Assembly: GCA_029207755.1 (NCBI GenBank)
Contig: JARCOQ010000064.1
Span: 620,001-684,000, forward strand
Length of the DNA: 64,000 nt
Origin: Chamaea fasciata
Taxonomy: Eukaryota; Chordata; Aves; Passeriformes; Sylviidae
Direction: 5' to 3'
Each line of letters starts with the position of its first letter. Position 1 is the first letter of the stretch. Under the pieces are notes generated by a model. That model did not search any database and was not told the DNA's origin. It was given only the letters and a program-made list of their open reading frames with translations. Made by a program: the position numbers and the translations under genes. Below are positions 9,901 through 19,451 of the stretch, piece by piece.

Positions 9901-12784
9901 GATGCCTTGGCAGAAAACAAAGCACAGGGAGATGCATTCCCAGGAGAGGAGGGCATCTTCCCCACCTTGCAGCAGTTTCCCAAAGGAATGCCTTTCCCTT
10001 TGTAAACCCAAGCAGCTCATGCTCTAAACAACCCCAAGGGGCCTTCAGCAGCAGGACCCTCACCCTTGATGAGCAGGCTGAGCTGGAAGGTGCCCGTGCC
10101 CGTGGCCCACGTGAAGAACCACACTGCTTCTCCTCCCCCTGACAGCAGGGATCAGTCCCTGCCATTGCACTCGCCCTCTCAGCCCCGCACACGTGCCCAC
10201 CTTCCCGCAGCGGGCAAGGGCAGCAAGGACAGCAGTGCTCCTCAGGTGCCGGCGGGACACGGCCAGCTGCCCAGAGGAGATGCTGACCCTCTGTGAGCCC
10301 AGCCCAGGCCGCGCAGGAGCCGGCCCAGAGCAGGGGCTGCTGCCTCGGGGCAGCTCCGCGCTGCAGCGGCCGGCCGGCAGCGGCACTCTCCCAGCTAAGG
10401 AAGGCTCCAGCCTCGGCGCTCACACCAGCCCTCAGGGCCAGGGCAGCCACCGCCACAAAGCTGCCAAAGCCCAGGCACCAGCACTGACAAGCAATGGCAA
10501 GAAGGCACGGCCACACCCAGCCCCTTCCAAGCTGGTGCCCCCACTGAGGACACAGCAGGATTGGCTTGGAGAGCAGACACACCCAGGTGCACGCCAGTGC
10601 CCTTTTGTGCCAACAGGTGATGGGAGGCAGAGAGTCAGCTGGGCTCTCTTCTCAGCCCCACCAGGTCTTATCTGAGGGCACAGGACGGGCAGCTGCTCTG
10701 GGCAAGAAGCAGCTTCAATGACTTGTGCTGTACAATCACAAAGGGCACTGAGATGAGGAGGATCAATGGGTCCAGCTATGCTGGCACATGCTCACAATAC
10801 ACTGTCCCTCAGAGAAGAAAGACACAAGACGTACTCATGAACCCCAGGAAGTCATCCTCCTCATACTCCATCTCCTGTTGCTGAGCAGCAGCTTTGTCAG
10901 TGCTGGAGATGAAGGAACTGCCCAGGCTCCACTGCTCAGCTGGGGCAGGCCAGGCCCCTTCAGGTGACACTGCTGCTCCTGCTGCTGCAGCTTCAATAGA
11001 AGAGCCTGTGGAGATCTGAGACAACAAAAGAGTTTGTGTCAGAAAAGTGGCTGGCAGAGATTAGCCCCAGATCCCATTTTAAATGCAAGCCCTTAGGAAG
11101 GTGCTGTCAGCCAGTGACTGGGAGCTGCTGTCAAGCTCAGCTTTTTCACCTTTCTGCCCACAATTCACATTAATTCAGCCACTTCTTTCTGCTTCCCTGC
11201 CCACCTCTGCTTCCATTTTACCAAAAGAACAACCTGGCAACCAAGGCACCAAAATCCCTGACTTGAAGCAGAAACTCCACGTCCCCAGTGTGTCTCTGAA
11301 ATGCTCCCAGGTAAGCACAGCCAAGAAGCTCGTGGGGACAAACCGCCCCAAAAAGCTTGTGTTGTCACATCAATACTTTTTGTGCCTGTGGGTACTTGGC
11401 GAGTCTGTGGAGGGGGACAGGTGTCCCCAGACCACAGCGTCCCCTACGTATCCACCAAGGCTGAGCACAGTGCCTTTGACATGCTCCCTCCTCTGCAGAC
11501 AGGGAACCTTCCTGCTCCAGGCTGGCCTCTATCAGAATCCCAGCAAGCTGGGGCCTAAACATGGCAGCTCAAAGCCCATTTTCCAGCTGTCACTGGCTGA
11601 GGGGAATGGCTAGGTCTGGCAGGACTGCAGCACTCGGCATCCTCAGCCACCAACAGCAAGAGCTGGCTGCTCAGAAACTTGCAGCTCTGCCTCGCACTAA
11701 AGACAGCGCCCTCCAGAAGTGGCACTTACCGTCTTGGAAAGTTGCGGCTGTGGTGTGACCACAGCTGGAGCCTTGTGGTCATTTGGCTCCTCTTTGCCTT
11801 CTCGTCCAGGAGCAGAGGAAGCCAGAGGAGAGTCTGCTCTTGGTTCTGGGATCTGTGGACAGACAGGAGCGTTAGACACAGGCCATGACCTATCATTTAG
11901 AACCTTCTTTCTCTTCAGCTCTAGAACCAGCTCTACTAAGCACAAATCATCAACTTGCAGAGCAAGGGGATTCTAAGTCCCTCAGACTAAATTCTAATGG
12001 GCTGATTCAACTGGACACTGCAAATTGCTCCAAATGACATATTCCCCCCTGACTACTATCAGGAAGCACATTCTCTCTGCAAAACTTATCTTTTAGTTCT
12101 TTTAAAGCTCTGAAATGGAAAATTAGGAAATAGGCAGTGATGCCTTTGCTCTTGCTGCTGTAGACATGGAAATGGATTTTCTTGCAGCCTACTCAGCTGG
12201 CCCTCTACACTCTACTGCCACAGGCCAAGCTCACAGCTTGCTGCACAATTCTTAAACGCCAAGAACATCAAATGTTCTTTCCTTACTCACCTTGGGATCA
12301 GCACCTCTGAATACCCGGCTCAGGTGACCTGCAGTGGGCAAGGGAAAATGAAGCAGATGCTTTGAGAAAACTGGAGACAACCAGAGCATTTTTAGAAGAC
12401 CTTCCAAGGCCTCCCAGTCTACATTTTCAAAGTTGTCCTGCTTGACCCAGCAAGGGAGGAATTGGCAAACTCTGCTGCCACAGACTCTCCAACAGAGGGA
12501 ACGCAACCCCTGCAGGCTGCCTTGCAAATGCTGCCCGCACGGCCGTGGCTACACACACCCCCTTTGGAGCTGAACATGTTGACAGGAGCTTTACCCAAGC
12601 GGCATCTGGATGGCCTTTCTGTTTCCAAATGAACTCAGTCACTAAGAAAGAGCAGGAAGACACAAAAACCAGGTTAGGTGACACTCAGGGAAAACCTCTA
12701 CTTACCTGCCAGGTTAGTTAGGAAATAGCAGGAATAGGCAACTCCATAAACAGTGAAAACTGCAGCGGCGAGTTGCCCAATCAT
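3914..12784 (-). CDS. PAK3-like serine/threonine kinase, copy 1 (12 exons, 437 aa)
   Basis: Exons in transcript order: 12784-12706, 12328-12291, 11852-11730, 11015-10835, 9680-9617, 9064-9016, 8255-8143, 7485-7368, 6681-6582, 6136-5943, 4595-4458, 4030-3914. All have GT-AG borders and matching phases, giving 1,314 bp with stop. The kinase domain starts near residue 150: glycine loop GRGAFGEV (160-167), VAIK lysine K182, helix-C E198, HRDLKSLN (D272, N277), DFG 290-292, APE 315-317, and the PAK-like terminal exon starting HPFVTSAKP. The activation-loop site that is Thr in PAK1 is Ser306, and the P+1 loop reads GTLQW. All catalytic residues are present, so activity is likely (inference). There is no CRIB/p21-binding domain. 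Residues ~3-25 are hydrophobic and could anchor or target the protein. The linker 40-140 is acidic and rich in Pro, Ala and Ser. PAK3-like expansions are known in songbirds. Exact orthology is not settled. Confidence 0.9.
9806..9828. repeat. (AAC)n microsatellite in kinase intron, copy 1
   Basis: About seven to eight AAC units, also present in copy 2 at about 25346-25368. Confidence 0.85.
10064..10138 (-). other. Possible 75-bp cassette exon in kinase intron 4, copy 1
   Basis: A 75-bp open segment lies between a TGTCAG acceptor and a G/GTGAGG donor on the minus strand. Its phases (1 in, 1 out) fit between the exons 11015-10835 and 9680-9617 without shifting frame. It would add a hydrophobic, Trp/Phe-rich stretch (core [10 protein letters not shown]) that does not resemble PAK. 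It may be an alternative exon, a relic of other coding DNA, or chance. The GC-rich DNA just upstream (10.14-10.6 kb) is also open in other frames. Confidence 0.3.
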
Positions 12785-12960
12785 TGTGGCAACTGCTGTG
12801 CAAGTTTGCAGACTGCGCTCTAACGCTAGCTAAAAGAAGTCTCCTGTCAGTCAGCAGCTGCCCCCTGACAAAAGCCTCAAGCACAGGACCAAGTTCCTGC
12901 ACTGAGCAAGGCCAAGAGCTGCTCTGACACCCCTGAGGCCTTCCGTGCACCAAGGCAACC

Positions 12961-13007
12961 TTGTGATGTCACCACGACCACGTGACAACCGTGCCCTGAC
13001 ATCACAA
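12961..13007. promoter_or_regulatory. Kinase promoter palindrome: CRE-like pair around E-box, copy 1
   Basis: TTGTGATGTCA (12961-12971) and its exact reverse complement TGACATCACAA (12997-13007) form an 11-bp inverted repeat, with an E-box CACGTG at 12979-12984 near the centre. TGATGTCA/TGACATCA is one base away from the cAMP response element TGACGTCA. The element lies ~180-220 bp upstream of the kinase ATG and only ~23 bp from the right edge of the duplication. A role as core promoter is inference from position. Such CRE-like promoters are common in testis-expressed genes. Confidence 0.55.
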
Positions 13008-13030
13008 AGCAAACGCTCTGCCTTGATCTG

Positions 13031-14207
13031 GATGGATGGAGGAGGGCACGTGGACTCGACTACTGAGGACTCATTGCAGATGCTAGAATTAAGGGCTGTC
13101 CTTTGGATCATTATGAATTGGCCTGATCAGGGTGTAAATATTGTCACAGACTCATGATACGTAGTAGGGGTGGTGCTGCGGATTGAGGATGCATTGATAA
13201 AGGATATAAAGAATGACAGGTTATGGGAACTTTTGAGGCAGCTGAGGCAAGCTGTTCGGCTGCGCTCAGCTCCTTTTGCGATTTTGCATATTCGAAGCCA
13301 CAAATGGTCAGAAGGTTTGGGTCAGGGTAATGCCATAGCTGATCAGTTGGTTTCTGTTGCAGTACCACAAGACGGATTTCAGCAGGCACGTATTGCTCAT
13401 GAGACTTTTCAGCAGAATGCGCGAGGCCTAAAGAAACAGTTTCGCATATCTCTGAATGATGCCCGTGGTATTGTCAGATCCTGTCCTCTCTGTAGTCAGC
13501 ATGGGCCTGGACTAGGGATGGGAGTAAACCCACGGGGCCTTGGACCCAATCACATTTGGCAAATGGATGTAACTCACGTATCCTCCTTTGGTAGATTGAA
13601 ATATGTGCATGTTACAATTGATACTTTCAGTAAATTTATTTGGGCTTCAGCGCAGCCGGGAGAGAAAGCTCTCCACGTGGTACGACACCTAACTACTTGC
13701 TTTGCGGTGATGGGGGTGCCAGAACAGATTAAGACAGATAATGGCCCTGCATATGTGAGCAGCAGGATCCAAAGGTTCTTACAGAAGTGGGGTGTGACAC
13801 ACATCACAGGTATCCCACATTCACCAACAGGTCAGGCGATTGTGGAGCGAGCCCACCAAACACTCAAGGATTATCTGTTAAAATATAAGGAGGAGGTGGA
13901 TGTGCAGACCATGCTATCAAAAACACTATTTGTATTAAACTATCTGTGTGTAATGGGGGACCACTCGGAGCCCCCTGCGGTCATCCACTCAGGCGGAGTA
14001 AAGGAGGAAGCAACTAAGCCATTGTTTAAAGTCATGTACCGAGATCCCAAAACTGGAGTATGGGAAGGTCCCGCAGAGGTTCAGTACATGGGTAGAGGTT
14101 ATGTTTGTGTTCTTACCCCCACAGGGCCCCAATGGATACCTAGTAAATGGATCCGTCCTGCTAATGACCCTGCAAGAGCGACATCGATACTGGACAGCCA
14201 GGGTTAG
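13031..14207 (+). pseudogene. ERV pol fragment: RNase H end and integrase
   Basis: The frame opens from the breakpoint through a partial RNase H ending in TDS, then a TGA stop at 13155-13157, then 345 codons (13170-14207). Counted from 13170, the integrase zinc-binding region has His77 with Gln81 where the second His is expected, and CPLC (Cys105, Cys108). The catalytic triad is visible: D133, D190 and E226, a D,D(35)E arrangement. The C-terminal DNA-binding part with a WIPSKWI-like end is present. The long open frame suggests a fairly young element, but the stop and the missing upstream domains make it non-functional as pol. Confidence 0.9.
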
Positions 14208-14214
14208 AGGGGGT

Positions 14215-14643
14215 ACACTTAATTGAAGACTTAAGGGCAAGAGAAAACCTACAACTGCTCTGGCAGTTTGACAAGGTAGTACAGAGAGATCACTCCATGT
14301 CAATTCATACCCAAATAGCTAAGTTGTAAGAACTCACTAGTCATTTGCAGCAAGACACAGGCTTGGGTTTAACAGATTGGCTATGATCTTTCGGGCTAGG
14401 GCCTTGGATAACCTCCCTACTGCAACATGTAATCAATATTGTGATTGTTATTATACTGCTTGTACTTTTTGTATCTTGCTTTTTTTGCTGCTTGCAACAG
14501 ATGATGTATCGCATAGCAGAAACAGTAACTACTCGACACGCTGCGTTTGCTGCACAAAATAAAAAAGAGGGAATTGTTGAAGAATGGTTAGCAGAGCAAG
14601 GCCACGGATCATTAGAGGCCTCATGGCCCGATACCAAGTGCTA
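14215..14643 (+). pseudogene. ERV env transmembrane-subunit remnant
   Basis: The frame around 14345-14643 reads a membrane-proximal stretch, a stop (TGA 14384-14386), a clear hydrophobic membrane span (VIVIILLVLFVSCFFCC, about 14441-14490) and a cytoplasmic tail ending at a stop just after 14640. The surface subunit and most of the transmembrane subunit are missing, so pol is followed almost directly by the env tail. This points to an internal deletion. Confidence 0.7.
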
Positions 14644-14969
14644 GCAGCCTACGCGCTGCTAAGATAAGCTGTCCTTGGGACAGCAGTAAGCACGGATACA
14701 GGCCAAAGATAAAAGAACTTGTGCTTAATAGAGCGTAGCAGTAAGCACGTATACAAAGTTTTCAGCATGCCAAGACGAGGAACCTTCTCACGCTTGATAT
14801 AGCCAATCAAGTATAGATGAGTAGTGTATGCTAACCAATTATAATTTGACAAGTATGCTGAATGCTTGGGGCAAAAGTATAAGAACGGATGTTATGAGCA
14901 ATAAAGTTGAACAATGCTTTACCAATCATATTGATTGATTGCATTCTTCCCTCGCCGAAATCCTCCGCA
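14575..14969 (+). repeat. ERV 3' LTR (~395 bp)
   Basis: It starts with TGTTGAAG right after a purine tract (AAAAAAGAGGGAA, about 14562-14573) that fits a polypurine tract, and ends ...CCGCA where olfactory receptor sequence begins. Inside are a CCAAT-like box near 14800, a TATA-like AAGTATAAGAA near 14874 and AATAAA near 14901. The env tail overlaps its start. The 5' partner LTR is not in the window. Confidence 0.75.
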
Positions 14970-15261
14970 GTGCAGCACATCCTGCGTAGGAGATGGTCCT
15001 GGTGTCCCAGAGGGAATTGTGCATGGCTTTGGGGACAGTGGTGCAGATGGAGCCCAGGTCGCTGAGGGCCAGGTTGAGCAGGAAGAAGAACATGGGGCTG
15101 TGCAGGTGGTGGCCGCAGGCTACGGCGCTGGTGACGAGGCCGTGGCCCAGGAGGGCAGCCAGGGAGATGCCCAGGAAGAGGCAGAAGCGCAGGAGCTGCA
15201 GCTGCCGCGTGTCTGCCAACGCCAGCGGGAGGAAGTGGCTGATGGAGCTGCTGTTGGACAT
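14970..15261 (-). pseudogene. Olfactory receptor 14-like gene, 5' part, cut by ERV LTR
   Basis: From the ATG at 15261 the minus strand encodes ~97 residues of a class A odorant receptor: an N-terminal MSNSSS glycosylation site, TM1 (LGISLAALLGHGL, with His where GN is usual), the PMFFFLLNLALSDLGS motif (usually PMYFFL) of TM2, and the start of TM3 with its conserved Cys (SYAGCA). The frame then runs straight into the ERV LTR at 14969 and picks up unrelated codons. The style fits the OR14 group that is expanded in birds. A full receptor is ~310 residues, so this is a disrupted copy. Confidence 0.88.
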
Positions 15262-15449
15262 TTGCTGTGGCTGCATATGGGCACGTGTTCATGGATAAAG
15301 GACAGTGACAAGTCAGGGCTGGCTGCTTTGAGCCAAACCCGTGCCATTCCCTGTAGCCTGTCCTGCTGGTGTTGGTGTCTTTGGGGCGGACCCTGACTGC
15401 CGACAAAACAGCAACACATTCGCTTAAGAGCTGGACTAGGTCAGTGCAA

Positions 15450-15525
15450 AAGATGGCGGCCAGGGCTGAGGGAGCCACACACAAGATGGCGGCCAGGGCT
15501 GGAGAGCCACACACAAGATGGCGGC
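15450..15525 (+). repeat. Triple 32-33-bp tandem repeat with YY1-like sites
   Basis: AAGATGGCGGC occurs at 15450-15460, 15483-15493 and 15515-15525 in a repeat containing CCAGGGCTG and GAGCCACACAC. AAGATGGCGGC matches the known YY1 consensus. It lies ~190-260 bp upstream of the olfactory receptor ATG in receptor orientation. Confidence 0.7.
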
Positions 15526-15847
15526 TGGGGCTGGGCTGCCAGGGCGGCTGATCTCACTAGGAGGCGCAGCCTCAGCCCTCTGGCTGCCATCCTGTGTGGG
15601 GCAGGCAGAGCCCCCCTTCAGTGCCTGTTGAAATGGACATTAACGGACACCCGGGAAAAGGACACGGTCTGGCACCTTTGCTCTGTGCACACAAACATAG
15701 ACCAGCCAGTTTGGAACGCCAACTGGCAGTACTTTGATGTCAAGGAAATTCAAATAGGTGAAAATACGAAACTCCAGGCATTGAACGTTTTAAAATAAAT
15801 TTTTTTTTTTTTTTTTTTTTTGAAAGAGGGCTAAAAGCACTCCTTGT
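15526..15847. other. Spacer between units with T22 tract
   Basis: No gene seen. A run of 22 T lies at 15800-15821, about 27 bp before the left edge of duplication unit 2. It may be the tail of a retroposed sequence in minus orientation, but no source is recognised. Confidence 0.5.
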
Positions 15848-16241
15848 GCACATGGACTTCAATTAGCATCAAGCAGCATCACAAGTGGTTTCGTCCAGGC
15901 AGGAGTCACAGTCACTGTGAGGTGATGAAAACGGAGATGGGATCTGCTTGAGGCGGATGGTGCAGCGGCTGCGCACCTGCGACGTGTATCCCTCAGGGTA
16001 CCTATTTCTTTAGAACACTATGAAGACTAGAGGGAATTGAAAGTCCACTGCAGTTTAGGTTGTTCTTCACGAGATTGTTCAAGTCGAGCACAGCCATTCT
16101 GTTCAGCAGACACACGGGCAGGGGCTTCTTGGAGCGCTGCTCTGGCACCCATTCTTTGGAGGAGGGGATTGCAGGAAAGAAGAAAAGAAGCTCATCAACT
16201 ACTGAAGAGGAAGAGTCACTGACAGGAAGCAGTGGGTTAAG

Positions 16242-17133
16242 AAATGTGAGGGGGAAAAAGGCAGAAAACATGAGGTGACAAGTGTGAGAAATGGGAGAGG
16301 AAAAAGGAGGGAAGTGTGAGGGAAGAAAAGCGTAGGAAACCTGTGTGGGAAAGGGTGAGAAAACGGAGGGGAAAATGGTGAAGATGTGAGTGAAAGTAGG
16401 AGAGGAAGGTGAGAGGAGGAAAAGGCAGGACATATGATGGGAAAATTCTAAGAAACATGATCAGGGAAGGCTGAAAAACATAGAGGAAAAAATGGAGGGA
16501 AATGTGAGGGGAAGAGAGTGAGAAAATTACTGGCAGAGAGAGAGAAACAGGCAGCAAATGTGAGGGGAACATTGTGAGAATCCTGAGGGGAAAAGAGGGA
16601 GAAACCAGAGGGCAGAAAAAGGCAGGAAACATTAGGGGGGAAAAAAGGGTGGGAAGTTGGATGGGAAAAGTGGCAGAAAACAGGAGTGAAAAAAGGGCAG
16701 AAAATGCTAGAGGAAAAGTAGAAGCAACATGAGGGGGAAAGAATGATAAACGTGAGGGGAAAAGTGGGAGAAATGTAAGAGGGAAAGCCTGGGAAACATG
16801 AGGGCAAAAGTGAGAAACATGAGGAGACAACTTGGAGAAAAATGACTGAGGAAAGGAGAAAAGCATGAGGGGAGAAAAGGGCAGGATAAGTGAGGGGAAA
16901 ATTGTGAGAATCGTGGGAGAACAAAAAAGCAGGAAAAAGCGGGAAGTTGGGGAAATGTGAGAGGCAAAGCATGAGGAAAGGGAGCTGAAAAGGGTGGGGA
17001 AAATGAGTAAAACTTGGGAGGCAAACATGAGAGGAAAACTGTGAGACTCGAGAGGGGGAAGGGGTGGAAATGTGAGAGGGAAAAGAACAGGAAATGTGAA
17101 GGGAGAAAAGGAGAGAAGGCAGGATTGGCATGA
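16242..17133. repeat. Purine-rich degenerate minisatellite, unit 2
   Basis: Counterpart of 655-1545, nearly pure A/G on the plus strand. It has internal substitutions and small length changes against the first copy. Long minus-strand frames here are low-complexity and not considered genes. Confidence 0.85.
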
Positions 17134-19369
17134 CAGCTGAAATGATTCCTAACACATTCCCCCATGCATTTGCCCATTTATTGCACTAGCCCAGGGCTTC
17201 TCTGTATGTCCGTCTCCCCCTGTGCCTTGATTCCTGTTCGGAAGCAGTAGAAGTGCAGGATGTGCCCACCAGCAGGAGCTGCTCCAAGCTGGGAAGGGGC
17301 CAGGTGGTGCTGATTTCCAGAGGCTTCTGTATCCCAGGTGAGGCCAGGGCAGGAGTGGGTTGAAAGGTGCTGCTGCTGCTCCTCTGTGCCAGAGAGCCCT
17401 GGCCGGGCAGGGCACGGCGCCCACTGCACTGCGGGCTCTTTCTCCTGCCACAGCTGGGCACACCTGGCAACAAATCATGACGACTTGTGGGGAAACCAAG
17501 GGCTTTGTGGAGGCTGCCTTGCTCTGCACACACCCGCGCCACCTGCAGCACAGAGCTTTGGCCCCCAGAAAGGCAAACCCGAGGGGAACAGCTGGAAAAG
17601 GTTTCATTTTCACCTGTCAATAGATGACTTCATTTCAGTGCTGGGTGCGTGGGGAATCACTTTCCTAACACGTGCTCAGCCAGAAATCCCACCTACTCAT
17701 TAATAACCATGGAAATAAGACCGACTCATTACTTTGCTGAAACTCACAGGCTAAACATTCCCTCAAATTAGTTGACATATTTAAATCACTTCTCAGAAGT
17801 TACTGACAGGAGAGTAGGGCTCTCTTGAGAGTCTCGGCTGGTCATTTGGGGAACATCCCATTCCTGCAATTCTCCTCTGATGCTCAAGAGCCTCCTACAA
17901 CCACTCTTTTCCCCCTGAATGCATTCCAGCTACATTCTTGGGAAGACTATTCTCAAGGCTAAGGTAGTCACTTGCACACATCAATCACTGCTCTGGAGGA
18001 ATAGAGGGCTCAACAGTCTGTTAATGCAAAGGGAATTCACAATTTGTTACAGTTCAATATTTTCTCAAAACCTGCCTTCTCTGGGCATTGCTCACAAGCA
18101 TTTCTTTAATTCACCTTGAAAATGTTTTTGCTGACTGAAGCCACCTTGTGTCTTTCCTTCAGCAATTCAGAAGAAAAACACAAACTGCCTGCTGAAACCC
18201 TTCTGCTCCCTTCCAAATCAGTTCACTGCTCAAGCACGAGCCACAGGCTCCTGCCCGATTCCCTCTGTGAGATAGGAGGTAATATTTTGCTGCAGCTGCA
18301 GGGTTATGAGAAGAAAGAACGAAAGCTGTTGGTTCTTGGGGTTGTTATTTAGGGTTTGGGTTTGTTCTAGTTGATTTGTTGGGTGTTGCTGTGAGCTGGG
18401 AGAGGGGCCAGCGTGAAGACCAAACCAAAAGGGAAGTAGGAGAAGAGGGGAGGGGACAGAAAAGGAGGCGGTGGGGACAGAATACAAGTTTCCTATTTCC
18501 CAGCCAAAGGGAAAGGGGACACGGTTCGCCCTGGGCTGGGAAAGGCAATAAAAAGCAGCATTTTCTGTGTGTGTGTTGTGTGTGTGTTTGGCTCTTGGGA
18601 GAGGGAGATACACACCCAGCTCAGGTGAATCCATCCTAAAAAACAGTTCTCTTTGGCTTTGATGACGTTGTCACCCCATTAAATTTCATCTGACAGTTGG
18701 CTCCTCTCTAACACCTCTCTATCTCCCAGCAGCTCAGGGCTGCATTGCACAGTGCTTGCTGTGTGCCAGAGAGCTCAAAGCAGGCTGGCCTGGCGCCCCG
18801 GAATATTTCTGCAGAACACTCTGCATTTCACTCTTTTGCTCTGGCTCAGTGCACAACTCCAGCACTGCAGGCGCTTCCTCCCAGAGCCGTGTGAGGCCCC
18901 GGCTCCTGCAGATGTGACCTGACAAGCTGTCCCTGCCTGCCGCTGGCCTCGCTTCCCCCGGCAGAAGCGCCGTGCCTGAAGGAGGCTGCCCTGTGCCGGA
19001 GCCTGCGGAGCAGCCCGGCTCCCTCCCCTGTGCCCAGAGCGCTGCACACACTGCTCACCTTGGCCAGGAGTTAGAGGGCAGCCGGCACAAGGGTGGCAAT
19101 CCTCAGCCAGGCCTGCAGCCCTCGGCTGTGGTTTGCCTTTCTCTGCTCCTGTGCACGCTCCGGACGGCCGATGCCACCGGTCTGTGCTGTGCCCAGCACG
19201 GCCACGCTTCCCCTCGGGAGAGCCTTCCCCACTTTCCAACTGTACCAAAGAAGCCATCAATGTCACTCTCCACCTCTAAGAAAAAACTGACACTTCAGAA
19301 GAAAATGTTGAGCTTTCTCAGAGGCTCAGAAGGAGGGGAATCTTTGAAAGGAGTTGAGGTTTCACAAAC
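17134..19369. other. 3' flank of kinase copy 2, no gene recognised
   Basis: Counterpart of 1546-3830, with the GC-rich blocks and GT-rich microsatellite (about 18567-18588). No gene is recognised. 17620-18370 contains most of the divergence between the units outside the purine array. Confidence 0.5.
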
Positions 19370-19375
19370 TTTATT
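19370..19375 (-). terminator. Polyadenylation signal AATAAA, kinase copy 2
   Basis: AATAAA on the minus strand, 77 bp downstream of the copy 2 stop codon. Same position and same repeat-rich 3' UTR as in copy 1. Confidence 0.8.
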
Positions 19376-19451
19376 TCCAATCCTATGCTACTATCCTACT
19401 CCACTGTCCTAGCTGCAATCCTACTCTACAGTCCTATTCTACAATCCTTCT

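Larger units (their letters stand above)
261..13030. repeat. Segmental duplication, unit 1 (~12.8 kb)
   Basis: Direct tandem counterpart of 15848-28570. The coordinate offset is +15,587/15,588 at the left, falls to about +15,519 near 2.1-2.6 kb because unit 2 lacks ~70 bp, then is +15,538 and finally +15,540 from the A tract at ~4.04 kb to the right end. Identity is very high from ~2.9 kb rightwards and visibly lower in 650-1545 and 2040-2830. The unit holds one whole PAK-like kinase gene with its promoter and 3' flank. The right edge lies in the shared CCTTG-A/G-TCTG sequence, after which unit 1 enters a retroviral fragment and unit 2 enters unrelated DNA. Confidence 0.95.
13031..14969 (+). 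mobile_element. 5'-truncated class II-like ERV with 3' LTR
   Basis: Order on the plus strand: the end of RNase H and all of integrase, a short env transmembrane remnant, then a 3' LTR. Gag, protease, reverse transcriptase, most of env and the 5' LTR are absent. The left end is the kinase-duplication breakpoint, not a retroviral terminus, so truncation came from rearrangement. The right end is joined directly to an olfactory receptor coding sequence. The pol style (integrase with D,D35E, env C-terminus running into the LTR) suggests an alpha/beta-type avian ERV. Confidence 0.85.

Noticed and set aside
9884..10582. 232-codon minus-strand frame in a kinase intron
   Set aside because: GC-rich intron DNA with overlapping frames, no domain, and no splice fit to the kinase.
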